Positions 1-10,401 of a stretch of DNA of 64,000 nt are shown here, in pieces. Numbering within the stretch: position 1 is the stretch's first letter; each line of letters opens with the position of its first letter. Source of the DNA: Streptacidiphilus sp. P02-A3a (GTDB lineage Bacteria > Actinomycetota > Actinomycetes > Streptomycetales > Streptomycetaceae). Both the position numbers and the translations under genes were made by a program. The notes under the pieces were generated by a model. That model ran no database searches. It was given only the letters and a program-made list of their open reading frames with translations, and was not told the DNA's origin. Location: positions 1,807,922 through 1,871,921 of the forward strand of contig NZ_CP048289.1 in assembly GCF_014084105.1 (NCBI RefSeq), given 5' to 3'.

Positions 1-439
1 AGAAGGCGTTGTCGTAGTGGACCCCGTGGTGCACGGTGGCCTCCAGCGGCAGGCCCCGGCCGTCCACCGAGCGGCGGCCGTAGGCGTCGAGGTAGAAGGT
101 GAAGGTGTCGCCGAGGCCGTCGTAGGCGCGGTCCACGCTCTGGTCGGCGACCGGCGCGGAGCCCTCCGTGCGGACCACCGGGCCGGGCAGCGGCTGCTGG
201 TGCCGGCCGTCGTGGATGGTGCGCTGGGCGGTCGGCGTGGGGGGCGCGGGTGGCTGCGCGGGGGCGGGCACGGTCGGTGTGCGCCCGGCGCGCTGGCGCC
301 GGTGCAGCGCGTCCAGTTCGAGCGAGAGCCGGGCGGCCGCGCGGACCGCCTCGTCCGCATCGTGGACAAGTCGTTCCAGCAGGTGCGGGGGGACGATGCC
401 GCAGAAAACCGGCACGATTCCGTGGTGCTGTGTGGTCAT
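1..439 (-). CDS. M4 family (thermolysin/protealysin-like) metallopeptidase, N-terminal part, cut by window edge
   Basis: Reading the minus strand from an ATG at 439 gives 146 codons running off the window. The start MTTQHHGIVPVFCGIVPPHL is followed by LLERL, the short PPxLLxRL propeptide type of protealysin-like M4 enzymes. A variable Ala/Pro/Gln linker comes next. Then come the family blocks VVRTEGSAPVADQSVD, AYDGLGDTFTFYL, YGRRSVDGRGLPL and HHGVHYDNAFW, which precede the catalytic HExxH region (outside the window). M4 enzymes are zinc endopeptidases. The short propeptide and absence of a signal peptide suggest a protealysin-like enzyme rather than a classical secreted thermolysin. The gene is divergent from leuA and shares the 440-595 intergenic region with it. 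Catalytic residues cannot be checked here. Confidence 0.88.
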   Translation of the reverse strand, partial: MTTQHHGIVPVFCGIVPPHLLERLVHDADEAVRAAARLSLELDALHRRQRAGRTPTVPAPAQPPAPPTPTAQRTIHDGRHQQPLPGPVVRTEGSAPVADQSVDRAYDGLGDTFTFYLDAYGRRSVDGRGLPLEATVHHGVHYDNAF

Positions 440-595
440 ATCGCCCAAAGTGGCAGAGATCACACCAGTCTGTCAGTACCCGAACGGTCACCTTCACTGG
501 AAGGGGTGGTCCGTGGCCGACACCGTCTCGACAGACGGACAATCCCGGATACGGGTGCCGATCGTGCGCGGGCCTGGGTTAGGGTGAGTCCCATC

Positions 596-624
596 ATGCG
601 TATCGGGCTGCTTCTTCTTAGCTG

Positions 625-643
<19 letters not shown>
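596..643 (+). CDS. leuA leader peptide (15 codons, four consecutive Leu)
   Basis: A 15-codon ORF reads MRIGLLLLSCRGEGL and stops 147 bp before leuA. Leu codons 5-8 are CTG CTT CTT CTT; CTT is rare in such a GC-rich genome, so ribosome progress here should be sensitive to charged tRNA-Leu. The 3' end of the ORF forms the left arm of a perfect hairpin (see 625-672). Attenuation of leuA by a leader peptide is established for Streptomyces; the assignment here rests on position, Leu content and the hairpin. A possible -10 (TAGGGT, 580-585) lies only about 10 bases before the ATG, so the transcript may have almost no leader. Confidence 0.8.
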
Positions 644-2578
<1,935 letters not shown>

Positions 2579-2594
2579 CACCCGCAGTTCGCCG

Positions 2595-2634
2595 CACTGG
2601 TCCCCCGCTGTTCAGCGGGGGACCAGTGTGTTTT
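2595..2634 (+). terminator. Terminator after leuA
   Basis: CACTGGTCCCCCGCTG (2595-2610) and CAGCGGGGGACCAGTG (2613-2628) are perfectly complementary (16 bp, 2-base apex), followed by TGTTTT. This is a textbook intrinsic terminator 17 bp after the leuA stop. Confidence 0.85.
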
Positions 2635-2748
2635 CTGCCACAATTTTCCGATCCCCTGGCAGTAGGCGGTACTGACAGGGCGTCAAGGTCGTGGCAGCAT
2701 CGACGCAACCGGCAGCGGAGTCGGTGTGGCAGGCAGGGGAGTCGCGCC

Positions 2749-3414
2749 ATGACGCAGCTCGTGGGTGTCAGCGCCCGATGGCGCACCGACGTACTGGGCG
2801 AGTTCTTCTGCCCTGGATGCGGCGGTGACCGGAACTACCGGCGGCAGCACGGACGCAGATGGCTGCGGCTGCTCGGGCTGCCCGCGCTGCCGCTCGGCGA
2901 CGCCGGATCCACCCTCCAGTGCACCTCCTGCTCCGGCCGCTACCCGCTGGACGCGCTGGAGCGCCCGACCTCCGGCAACCTGCTGGCGATGCTGCGCACC
3001 GCCCAGTACACGATCGCGCTGACCCTGCTGGCGGCCGGCGGCACCGGTGCCCGGGCCGCCCGCGAGGCCGCCGTCGGGGTGATCCGCGAGGCCGGGTACG
3101 CCGACCTGGACGAGCCGCAGGTGCTGGCCGCGCTAGCGGCCCTGCGCGAGGGCGACGAGGAGCTGTCCGAGCTGTACGGCTGCGGCAGCGGCCTGGCGGT
3201 GGAGCTGCACACCGCGCTGGAGCCGCTGGCCCCGCACCTGGCCGCGCCGGGCCTGGAGCACCTGCTGCTCCAGGGCGCCCGGATCGCCCTCGCCGACGGC
3301 CCCTACCGCCCCACCGAACGCGAGGCGCTGCGGGCCACCGGCAACTGCCTGGGCCTGACCGCCGAGCGGATCGACGCGACGCTGACCGCGGCCACCCGGC
3401 AGCCGCACCCGTAG
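2749..3414 (+). CDS. Zinc-ribbon/TerB-like protein (tellurite-resistance TerB family)
   Basis: 221 residues. The N terminus carries CPGC (about 25-28) and CTSC (about 64-67), a putative zinc ribbon. The rest is an alpha-helical TerB-like domain, with acidic and helical stretches such as REGDEELSEL and IALADGPYRPTEREAL. TerB proteins are linked to tellurite resistance and stress, but single TerB-like genes in actinobacteria have no settled role. The ATG at 2749 is preceded by AGGCAGGGGA, and earlier in-frame starts lie inside leuA. It is a stand-alone gene between the leuA terminator and recO. Confidence 0.75.
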   Translation: MTQLVGVSARWRTDVLGEFFCPGCGGDRNYRRQHGRRWLRLLGLPALPLGDAGSTLQCTSCSGRYPLDALERPTSGNLLAMLRTAQYTIALTLLAAGGTGARAAREAAVGVIREAGYADLDEPQVLAALAALREGDEELSELYGCGSGLAVELHTALEPLAPHLAAPGLEHLLLQGARIALADGPYRPTEREALRATGNCLGLTAERIDATLTAATRQPHP

Positions 3415-3483
3415 GCGCCCCCGGGCCGCCGCCCGCGGCCGGGACCGGCGGGGGTTGTCGGTGCCGTGCGCGACAATGGCGGC

Positions 3484-4230
3484 ATGGCCCTGTTCCGTGA
3501 CGACGGTGTGGTGCTGCGCACCCAGAAGCTGGGTGAGGCGGACCGCATCATCACCCTGCTCACCCGCCAGCACGGCCGGGTGCGCGCGGTCGCGCGCGGC
3601 GTGCGCCGCACCAAGTCCAAGTTCGGCGCCCGGCTGGAGCCCTTCTCCCATGTCGACGTGCAGTTCTTCTCCCGGGGGGAGGAGCTGGTCGGCCGCCACC
3701 TGGCGCTGTGCACCCAGGTCGAGACGATCGCCCCCTACGGTGGCCGGATAGTGGCGGACTACCCCAGCTACACCGCCGGGACGGCGATGCTGGAGACCGC
3801 CGAGCGCTTCACCGAGAACGAGGGCGAGCCCGCCGTGCAGCAGTACCTGCTGCTGGTCGGCGCGCTGCGGACGCTCGCGGCGGCGGAGCACGCGCCGCCG
3901 CTGGTGCTGGACGCCTTCCTGCTGCGCTCGCTCTCCGTCAACGGCTACGCGCCCAGCTTCGACGACTGCGCCAAGTGCGGGCTGCCCGGCCCCAACCGTT
4001 TCTTCTCGGTCCAGACGGGCGGGGTACTCTGCCACGACTGCCGCGTGCCCGGCAGTGTCGTACCCTCCCCTGAGACGATGGAGTTGCTGGGGGCACTGCT
4101 CTCCGGCGACTGGGAGTCGGCGGACGCCTGTGAGCCACGTCACTGCCGTGAGGGCAGCGGCCTGGTCGCGGCGTACGTCCAGTGGCATCTGGAGCGGGGC
4201 CTGCGCTCACTGAGGTACGTCGACCGCTGA
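3484..4230 (+). CDS. recO: DNA repair protein RecO
   Basis: 248 residues, full length. RecO mediates RecA loading onto SSB-coated single-stranded DNA in RecFOR recombination. The N-terminal OB fold begins [20 protein letters not shown], followed by [16 protein letters not shown]. The C-terminal part has a four-Cys zinc site, CAKC and CHDC, separated by about 20 residues, typical of RecO. The in-frame GTG at 3466 would add six residues; the ATG at 3484 matches the usual family start M(A/S)LFRDDG. It lies 76 bp before uppS, as in Streptomyces. Confidence 0.95.
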   Translation: MALFRDDGVVLRTQKLGEADRIITLLTRQHGRVRAVARGVRRTKSKFGARLEPFSHVDVQFFSRGEELVGRHLALCTQVETIAPYGGRIVADYPSYTAGTAMLETAERFTENEGEPAVQQYLLLVGALRTLAAAEHAPPLVLDAFLLRSLSVNGYAPSFDDCAKCGLPGPNRFFSVQTGGVLCHDCRVPGSVVPSPETMELLGALLSGDWESADACEPRHCREGSGLVAAYVQWHLERGLRSLRYVDR

Positions 4231-4306
4231 GGCGGTCCGGGCCGGGGCAGGCCAGGCCCGCGTGCCGGTCCGAGGCACGCTGGAACGAGTGGAGAACCGA
4301 AGGCTC

Positions 4307-5155
4307 ATGGCAACTGCACGACGTGGACTGTTCGGGGGCGGCAAGCGCGAGTACCTGCCGCCGCCGCCCCATCCCAGCGGCGCCCGCCCGCCCGCGCTCC
4401 CGGCGGACCTGGTCCCCGAGCACGTGGCGATCGTGATGGACGGCAACGGCCGCTGGGCCAAGGAGCGCGGCCTGCCGCGCACGGAGGGCCACAAGGTCGG
4501 CGAGAGCGTCGTGCTGGACGTCCTCAAGGGCTGCCTGGAACTCGGCGTGAAGAACCTCTCGCTGTTCGCCTTCTCCACCGAGAACTGGAAGCGCTCGCCG
4601 GACGAGGTGCGCTTCCTGATGAACTTCAACCGGGACGTGATCCACCGCCGCCGGGACGAGATGCACGAGATGGGGATCCGGGTCCGCTGGGCCGGGCGGA
4701 TGCCCAAGCTGTGGAAGAGCGTCGTCCAGGAGCTCCAGGTCGCCGAGGAGATGACCCGCGACAACGACGCGATGACGCTCTACATGTGCGTCAACTACGG
4801 CGGCCGGGCCGAGATCGCGGACGCGGCGGCGGCGCTGGCGGCGGACGTCGCGGCGGGGCGGCTCGACCCGAGGAAGGTCAACGAGAAGACCCTCGCCAAG
4901 TACATGTACCACCGCGACATGCCCGACGTGGACCTGCTCATCCGGCCCAGCGGCGAGCAGCGCACCTCCAACTTCCTGGTGTGGCAGTCGGCCTACGCGG
5001 AGCTGGTGTTCCAGGACGTGCTGTGGCCGGATTTCGACCGCCGCGACCTGTGGCGGGCCTGCGAGGAGTACGCCTCCCGGGACCGCCGCTACGGCGGGGC
5101 GCTGCCCAACGCGGTGCCGGACGAGCCGGTGCTGCCGGAGCAGCTGGTCCACTGA
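4307..5155 (+). CDS. uppS: Isoprenyl transferase (undecaprenyl diphosphate synthase family)
   Basis: 282-residue cis-prenyltransferase that extends FPP or similar allylic primers with IPP to make the polyprenyl carrier lipid for cell-wall synthesis. Family blocks visible: [17 protein letters not shown] with the catalytic Asp, [46 protein letters not shown] and the terminal LWPDF. The ATG at 4307 follows GGAG/GAAGG; the upstream in-frame start at 4262 overlaps the recO-uppS spacer and looks non-coding. A 16-bp sequence (GTCCACTGAGCGGCCG) is tandemly duplicated right at the stop codon. Confidence 0.95.
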   Translation: MATARRGLFGGGKREYLPPPPHPSGARPPALPADLVPEHVAIVMDGNGRWAKERGLPRTEGHKVGESVVLDVLKGCLELGVKNLSLFAFSTENWKRSPDEVRFLMNFNRDVIHRRRDEMHEMGIRVRWAGRMPKLWKSVVQELQVAEEMTRDNDAMTLYMCVNYGGRAEIADAAAALAADVAAGRLDPRKVNEKTLAKYMYHRDMPDVDLLIRPSGEQRTSNFLVWQSAYAELVFQDVLWPDFDRRDLWRACEEYASRDRRYGGALPNAVPDEPVLPEQLVH

Positions 5156-5217
5156 GCGGCCGGTCCACTGAGCGGCCGGTCCGCCGGACGCGGGCGGCCC
5201 CGTGGACCACGGGGCCG

Positions 5218-5640
5218 CTAGGGCGTCGTCTCCTGGGCCGCGCAGTCGGCGCAGGTGCCGAAGATCTCCAGGGTGTGCGCGATGTCGACGAAGCCGTGCT
5301 CGCGGGCGATGCCCTCGGCCCAGCGCTCCACGGCCGGGCCCTCCACCTCGACCGTGCGACCGCAGCGGCGGCACACCAGGTGGTGGTGGTGCCCGCTGCT
5401 GCACCGCCGGTACACCGCCTCGCCCTCGTCGGTGCGCAGCACGTCGATCTCACCGGCGTCGGCGAGCGACTGGAGGGTGCGGTAGACGGTGGTCAGGCCG
5501 ACCGAGTCGCCCCGGTGCTTGAGCAGGTCGTGCAGCTCCTGCGCGCTGCGGAAGTCGTCGACCTCGGCGAGCAGCGAGGCGACAGCGGTGCGCTGCCTGG
5601 TCGACCGCGCGGGGGAGGACTGGTTCGCGGGCAGCGGCAC
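5218..5640 (-). CDS. zur: Fur-family zinc uptake regulator Zur
   Basis: 140 residues. Fur-family winged helix (STRQRTAVASLL, FRSAQELHDLLKHRGDSVGL, TTVYRTLQSLADAGEIDVL) plus metal sites HHHHLVCRRCGRTVEV and CADC near the C terminus. The sequence is of the streptomycete Zur type. Zur with bound zinc represses zinc import genes. Start: GTG at 5640 lies 5 bases after AGGAG (5646-5650); the longer frame to 5775 has no support. A Zur-box-like site lies upstream at 5760. In Streptomyces coelicolor the znuACB genes sit between zur and glyS; here they are absent. Confidence 0.92.
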   Translation of the reverse strand: MPLPANQSSPARSTRQRTAVASLLAEVDDFRSAQELHDLLKHRGDSVGLTTVYRTLQSLADAGEIDVLRTDEGEAVYRRCSSGHHHHLVCRRCGRTVEVEGPAVERWAEGIAREHGFVDIAHTLEIFGTCADCAAQETTP

Positions 5641-5759
5641 CGGATCTCCTCTAGGTCTCGATGGGCTCGGATGGCTGTCTTGGCCGCCATTGTGCCAGCC
5701 CGGGGCGGTCACCGGGGGTGGGTGCGGCCGGAGTGCCGAACCTCCAGTTTCACAGATAA

Positions 5760-5774
5760 TGGAAATCATTGTCA
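5760..5774. promoter_or_regulatory. Candidate Zur box
   Basis: TGGAAATCATTGTCA reads TGACAATGATTTCCA on the other strand, a near match to the actinobacterial Zur operator (about TGAAAATGATTTTCA, recalled from memory) and an imperfect palindrome. It lies in an AT-rich island 119 bp upstream of the zur start and 176 bp upstream of glyS, in the divergent region. Confidence 0.65.
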
Positions 5775-5950
5775 AATATGGCTGGTTCCCGCCGTCCCCA
5801 GCGGCTCCCCGGGGGAATCGAATTGAAGCCTCAGCGGCATGGGCCGGTAACCTGAATTATTCGGTCGCGCCGCCGGCTCCACGTCGGCGCGTGTCCCGCG
5901 TGCAATGAAATCCAATCACTGACCGCATTCGTCGTACTGAAGAGAGCACT

Positions 5951-7339
5951 GTGGCCGCCGACAAGATCGACACCATCGTCAGCCTGAGCAAGCGCCGTGG
6001 CTTCGTTTACCCGTGCAGCGAGATCTACGGCGGCCAGAAGGCCGCCTGGGACTACGGTCCGCTGGGTGTCGAGCTCAAGGAGAACATCAAGCGGCAGTGG
6101 TGGCGCAACATGGTCATCGGCCGTGAGGACGTCGTCGGCCTCGACTCCTCGGTGATCCTGGCCCGCGAGGTGTGGGAGGCCAGCGGCCACGTCGCGACCT
6201 TCAGCGACCCGCTGACCGAGTGCACCTCCTGCCACAAGCGCTACCGCGCCGACCACCTGGAGGAGGCGTACGAGGCCAAGCACGGCCACGTCCCCGCCAA
6301 CGGCCTGGCCGACGTCAACTGCCCCAACTGCGGCAACAAGGGCGGCTTCACCGAGCCCAAGCCGATGTCCGGCATGCTGGAGACCCACCTCGGCGCGTTC
6401 AACGCCGGGGACCCGGCCGGGCGGGCCTACCTGCGCCCGGAGACCGCCCAGGGCATCTTCGTCAACTTCGCCGCCGTGCAGCAGACCTCGCGCAAGAAGC
6501 CGCCGTTCGGCATCGCCCAGACCGGCAAGAGCTTCCGCAACGAGATCACGCCCGGCAACTTCATCTTCCGCACCCGCGAGTTCGAGCAGATGGAGATGGA
6601 GTTCTTCGTCAAGCCCGGCGAGGACGAGCAGTGGTTCGAGTACTGGATGCAGGAGCGCTGGAACTGGTACCGCGACCTCGGCCTGCGCGAGGAGAACATG
6701 CGGTTCTACGAGCACGCCAAGGAGAAGCTGTCGCACTACTCCAAGCGCACCGTGGACATCGAGTACCGCTTCCAGTTCGGCGGCAACGAGTTCGGTGAGC
6801 TGGAGGGCGTGGCCAACCGCACCGACTACGACCTGGCCCAGCACGCCGAGCACTCCGGCCAGGACCTCAAGTACTTCGACCAGGAGTCCGGCGAGCGCTG
6901 GTTCCCGTACGTGATCGAGCCCGCGGCCGGGGTCAACCGCGCCATGCTGGCCTTCATGCTCGACGCCTACCGCGAGGACGAGGCGCCGAACGCCAAGGGC
7001 GTGATGGAGAAGCGCGTGGTGATGCGGCTCGACCCGCGGCTCGCCCCGGTCAAGGTCGCGGTGCTGCCGCTGTCGCGCAACGCCGCGCTCTCGCCGAAGG
7101 CCCGCGGCCTGGCCGCCGACCTGCGCAAGCACTGGAACGTCGAGTTCGACGACGCCGGTGCCATCGGCCGCCGCTACCGCCGCCAGGACGAGATCGGCAC
7201 GCCGTTCTGCATCACCGTCGACTTCGACACCCTGGACGACAACGCGGTGACCGTGCGCGAGCGCGACACCATGGAGCAGCAGCGGATCTCGCTCGACCAG
7301 GTCGAGGGCTTCCTCGCGGGCAAGCTGCTGGGCTGCTGA
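5951..7339 (+). CDS. glyS: Glycine--tRNA ligase (alpha2 type)
   Basis: 462 residues, a class II synthetase charging tRNA-Gly. The N-terminal block ends [13 protein letters not shown]. An insert with two CxxC pairs (CTSC, CPNC) follows. The class II signature motifs are FRNEITP with [19 protein letters not shown] and the C-terminal anticodon domain ([20 protein letters not shown]). The length is normal for the eukaryote-like alpha2 enzyme. GTG start at 5951 preceded by GAAGAGAG. A possible promoter is TTGAAG (5823-5828) with TAACCT (5848-5853), spacer 19. Confidence 0.96.
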   Translation: MAADKIDTIVSLSKRRGFVYPCSEIYGGQKAAWDYGPLGVELKENIKRQWWRNMVIGREDVVGLDSSVILAREVWEASGHVATFSDPLTECTSCHKRYRADHLEEAYEAKHGHVPANGLADVNCPNCGNKGGFTEPKPMSGMLETHLGAFNAGDPAGRAYLRPETAQGIFVNFAAVQQTSRKKPPFGIAQTGKSFRNEITPGNFIFRTREFEQMEMEFFVKPGEDEQWFEYWMQERWNWYRDLGLREENMRFYEHAKEKLSHYSKRTVDIEYRFQFGGNEFGELEGVANRTDYDLAQHAEHSGQDLKYFDQESGERWFPYVIEPAAGVNRAMLAFMLDAYREDEAPNAKGVMEKRVVMRLDPRLAPVKVAVLPLSRNAALSPKARGLAADLRKHWNVEFDDAGAIGRRYRRQDEIGTPFCITVDFDTLDDNAVTVRERDTMEQQRISLDQVEGFLAGKLLGC

Positions 7340-7360
7340 CCGGCCCCCGCCGCGGAACGT

Positions 7361-7400
7361 GCACCGCCGCCCGACGCGAACGCGCGTCGGGCGGCGGTGC
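7361..7400. terminator. Bidirectional terminator between glyS and the 7441 gene
   Basis: An 18-bp perfect stem: the arm at 7361-7378 (GCACCGCCGCCCGACGCG) pairs with 7383-7400, loop AACG. It sits between convergent genes and can serve both. Confidence 0.8.
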
Positions 7401-7440
7401 CGTGTCCGGGGGGTCCAGGGCGCTCGGCGTGCGCGAGCGG

Positions 7441-7881
7441 TCAGCGCGGCAGCGCGCGCAGCGCCAGCCGGACGCAGAGGCAGGCCAGCGGCAGTTCCAC
7501 CAGTACCGCCATGGCGACGGCGGTGGCGAAGTCCGCGCCGGGCGCCGAGGTGGTGGTGTCGAACCAAGCGTCGCAGAGCAGCAGCACCGCCGTGGCCACG
7601 GCGGTCAGGCAGCGGCGCGGGTCGCCCCGGCGCAGCAGCACGCCGGTGCTGATCAGGCCGACCGCCTCCAGGCAGTCCAGACCGACCCAGGCCAGCGACC
7701 AGTGGTCGGCGGTCGCGGTGCCGGGCAGCGTGGTGGCCAGCACCACCAGCCACGGCAGCAGCGCCAGCCCGAGCCCCACCAGCAGCCGGGGCAGTGCTCC
7801 GGCGGGTCGGCCCACCGCCCGGGCCCGCGGCGGCGCGGTCCGCCGCGGCGCGGTGGTGCGGATCGGGGCGAGCGTGGTCAC
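7441..7881 (-). CDS. Small uncharacterised membrane protein
   Basis: 146 residues. After a basic, Ala/Arg-rich N terminus there are about four hydrophobic segments: LLVGLGLALLPWLVVLAT, LDCLEAVGLISTGVLL, LTAVATAVLLLCDAWFD and TAVAMAVLVELPLACLCV. The aspartate and tryptophan in CDAWFDTTTSAPGADF, at the end of helix 3, are notable. No family recognised with certainty. The GTG start at 7881 overlaps the TGA of the preceding gene (GTGA), so the two are probably translationally coupled. Confidence 0.68.
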   Translation of the reverse strand: MTTLAPIRTTAPRRTAPPRARAVGRPAGALPRLLVGLGLALLPWLVVLATTLPGTATADHWSLAWVGLDCLEAVGLISTGVLLRRGDPRRCLTAVATAVLLLCDAWFDTTTSAPGADFATAVAMAVLVELPLACLCVRLALRALPR

Positions 7882-8288
7882 CGGGACCACCCCGCGCGGA
7901 CCCGCAGCCGCCGGGCGCCGCCGCCCGGGCGGGCCGCGCTGACGTGGTCGTAGCAGCCCTCGGCCAGCGCCACCCAGAAGTCCCCGGCGACGGCGGTCGG
8001 TTGCCCCCGCTGCTCCCGGTGCCGCTGGCCGAACCAGACGTCGGGCGGCAGGCCGTCCGCCGGGAGGTGCCCCCAGGCGAGTACCGACGGGCGTCCGTCG
8101 CGTTCGCCGCGCCGCCCGCCGCGCAGCACGTCCGCCGACAACGGCTTGGCCACCAGCACGTCCAGCAGCAGGCCGTTGTTGTAGACCTCCAGCGCGGTCC
8201 GGCCCCGGGTGCCCCGTCCCAGCCGCAGCGACCACGGCGAGTTGAGCAGCGGCACCCCTCGCAGGTCCAGGTCGATGGTCGACGGCAT
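7878..8288 (-). CDS. Hypothetical protein, first gene of a two-gene unit
   Basis: 136 residues, no family recognised. It starts MPSTIDLDLRGVPLLNSPWS and contains ALEVYNNGLLLDVLVAKPLS and WVALAEGCYDHVSAARP; it is predicted soluble, with no signal peptide. ATG at 8288 is preceded by AGGGGG. It overlaps the membrane-protein gene by 4 bases, suggesting the products work together, perhaps as a cytosolic partner of the membrane protein. It is divergent from the sensor kinase gene. Confidence 0.65.
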   Translation of the reverse strand: MPSTIDLDLRGVPLLNSPWSLRLGRGTRGRTALEVYNNGLLLDVLVAKPLSADVLRGGRRGERDGRPSVLAWGHLPADGLPPDVWFGQRHREQRGQPTAVAGDFWVALAEGCYDHVSAARPGGGARRLRVRAGWSR

Positions 8289-8399
8289 GAGCTACCCCCT
8301 CGGTGCGGCCCGGCTGTCGGGCCCCGGTAAGTAGACTGCCGCGACCGCGCGCCGCAATCAGTAGTGCCCGACCCCGAATCGGGGGTGGTGCCAGGTGCA

Positions 8400-8409
8400 C
8401 CCCTAGGGG
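8400..8409. promoter_or_regulatory. Palindrome in the divergent region before the sensor kinase
   Basis: CCCCTAGGGG is a perfect 10-bp palindrome, flanked by TGCA and GCA so that the dyad nearly extends. It lies 50 bp before the kinase start, with CCCCGAATCGGGG just upstream. This is a plausible operator, perhaps for the response regulator encoded downstream; no direct evidence. Confidence 0.35.
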
Positions 8410-8458
8410 GCATCAGGGTCCATGGTGCTTGCCGATCATGGGACTTAGGCTCTGCCGC

Positions 8459-9769
8459 ATGGCGACAACGTGGTGGGGGGCGGGCCGGGGACGGCTGTGG
8501 TCCGCGGGGCGGATCACACTGCGGGCGCTCCGGGCGCCGGTGTCCCGACGGGCCTGGCGGGACACCGCCTTCCTCGCGGCGGGGATTCCGTTGGCGCTCC
8601 CGGCCGCGCTGGCGGCGATCCTGCTGCCGATGGACGTCCTCGGCTGGAGCGTGCTGCTGGCGGTGGTGCTGCTGCTGTGCTGCGTGCACCAGTTGACCCG
8701 GCTGCAACGCGACCGGTTCCGGGCGCTGCTGGGGCTGGAGATCCCGCCCGCGCCCGAGCGCGAGGGCCGCTGGCTCGGCCTCGGCACCGTCCGCTGGCTG
8801 CGCTCCGAGGCGACTTGGCGGCAGGTGTGCTACCACCTGGTGGCGGCGCCGCTGGTGTCCGTCTGCGCGGGCGGCGTGCTCGTGGGCTGGGCCACCGGGC
8901 TGGTCTGGGGCAGCCTCTTCGGCTGGGCCTGGATGCTGCCCGACACCAGCGCCGTGCGGCTCTGGCAGGACACCTGGGACGTCTGGCTGACCGTCGGCGG
9001 GCTGGCGCTGCTGCTGCTGACGCCCTGGGCGGCGGCGCTGGTGGTCGAGTTGGACAAGCGGGCCGCCGCCGCGCTGCTCGGCCCCAACCGGGCCCGCGAG
9101 CTGCAACGCCGGGTCGAGTCGCTGGCGGAGAGCCGCAGCGAGGTGGTGGACGCGGCCGACGCCGAACGGCGGCGGATCGAGCGGGACCTGCACGACGGCG
9201 CCCAGCAGCGGCTGGTGTCGCTGGCGATGAACCTGGGCCTGGCCAAGCGGATGCTGCGGGACCTGCCGCCACCGGAGCAGGCGCAGCGGGCGATGCGGGT
9301 CATCGACGAGGCGCACCAGGAGGCCCAGGCCGCCATCGCCGAACTCCGGGACCTGGTCCGCGGGCTGCACCCGGTGGTGCTGGAGGACCGGGGTCTGGAC
9401 GCCGCGCTCTCCGGCATCGCCGCCCGCGCCCCGCTGCCGGTGCGGCTGACCGTGGACCTGCCCCGGCGGGCCGCCCCGGCGGTCGAGGCGGTGGCGTACT
9501 TCACCGTCTCCGAGGCACTGGCCAACATCGCCAAGCACGCCCGCGCCTCGCGCGCCGAGGTGGAGGTGCGGGAGACTCACGGGCGGACCGGCGACCGGCT
9601 GCTGCGGGTCTCCGTGACCGACGACGGGATCGGCGGCGCGGACCCGACCCGGGGCACCGGCCTGTCCGGCCTGCGCCAGCGCGCCGCGTCCGTGGACGGC
9701 GTGCTGAGGCTCACCAGCCCCCACGGGGGCCCCACCACCCTGATCGTGGAGTTGCCATGCGAGCTGTGA
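8459..9769 (+). CDS. Two-component sensor histidine kinase (HisKA_3 / NarL-partner type)
   Basis: 436 residues. The N-terminal half has about four membrane segments (AAGIPLALPAALAAILLP, LLAVVLLLCCVH, and two around residues 135-195). The dimerisation domain carries the phosphoacceptor His in ERRRIERDLHDGAQQRL. A HATPase_c domain follows (VSEALANIAKHARA, DDGIGGADPTRGTGLSGLRQRA). The extracytoplasmic loops are short, so it probably senses a membrane or intramembrane signal. The ATG at 8459 is preferred over an ATG at 8438; neither has a strong Shine-Dalgarno. It overlaps the response regulator by 13 bases. Confidence 0.88.
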   Translation: MATTWWGAGRGRLWSAGRITLRALRAPVSRRAWRDTAFLAAGIPLALPAALAAILLPMDVLGWSVLLAVVLLLCCVHQLTRLQRDRFRALLGLEIPPAPEREGRWLGLGTVRWLRSEATWRQVCYHLVAAPLVSVCAGGVLVGWATGLVWGSLFGWAWMLPDTSAVRLWQDTWDVWLTVGGLALLLLTPWAAALVVELDKRAAAALLGPNRARELQRRVESLAESRSEVVDAADAERRRIERDLHDGAQQRLVSLAMNLGLAKRMLRDLPPPEQAQRAMRVIDEAHQEAQAAIAELRDLVRGLHPVVLEDRGLDAALSGIAARAPLPVRLTVDLPRRAAPAVEAVAYFTVSEALANIAKHARASRAEVEVRETHGRTGDRLLRVSVTDDGIGGADPTRGTGLSGLRQRAASVDGVLRLTSPHGGPTTLIVELPCEL

Positions 9770-10401
9770 TCGCCGAGGACTCGGTGCTGCTGCGAGTGGG
9801 ACTGGTCAAGGTCCTGGAGGCGGTCGGCTACGAGGTGGTGGCCGCGGTGGGGGACGCGGAGCAGCTGCTGACGGCCGTGGCCGAGCACCGCCCGGACGTG
9901 GTGGTGACCGACGTCCGGATGCCGCCCGGCTACACCGACGAGGGCGTCCGCGCGGCGCTGCTGATCCGGCGCCAGTGGCCGGAGGTGGCGGTGCTGCTGC
10001 TGTCGCAGTACGTCGAGGAGCGGTACGCGGCCGACCTGCTGGTGGGCAACACCCGGGGCGTGGGCTACCTGCTCAAGGAGCGGGTGGCCAATGTCGACGA
10101 CTTCCTGGACGCGCTGGAGCGGGTCGCCGGGGGCGGCACCGCGCTCGACCCGGAGGTCGTCTCGCAGCTGCTGCTGCGCAGGCAGAGCGGACCACTGGAC
10201 TCGCTCACCCCGCGCGAACGCGAGGTCCTCGGCCGGATGGCGGAGGGCCTGTCCAACACGGCCATCGCCCGGACGCTGGTGGTCAGCGAGAGCGCCGTGG
10301 CCAAGCACATCAACAGCATCTTCACCAAGCTCCAGCTCTCCCCGACCGAGGGCGAGCACCGCCGGGTGATGGCCGTGCTCCAGTTCCTGGACAACGCGTG
10401 A
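9757..10401 (+). CDS. LuxR/NarL-family response regulator
   Basis: 214 residues. Receiver domain with the acidic pair in IAEDSVLLR, phospho-acceptor Asp in DVVVTDVRMPP, and the Lys in YLLKERV. C-terminal LuxR-type HTH: LTPREREVLGRMAEGLSNT and SESAVAKHINSIFTKL. It starts inside the kinase gene and ends in a GTGA overlap with the DUF4097 gene, so the three form one operon. Confidence 0.93.
   Translation: MRAVIAEDSVLLRVGLVKVLEAVGYEVVAAVGDAEQLLTAVAEHRPDVVVTDVRMPPGYTDEGVRAALLIRRQWPEVAVLLLSQYVEERYAADLLVGNTRGVGYLLKERVANVDDFLDALERVAGGGTALDPEVVSQLLLRRQSGPLDSLTPREREVLGRMAEGLSNTAIARTLVVSESAVAKHINSIFTKLQLSPTEGEHRRVMAVLQFLDNA

Noticed and set aside
5831-9724. A 1297-codon open frame on the minus strand opposite glyS and the sensor kinase
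   Set aside because: It is antisense to well-supported genes, has low-complexity Arg/Gly/Ala/His translation and no family motifs. Such frames are common in GC-rich DNA.
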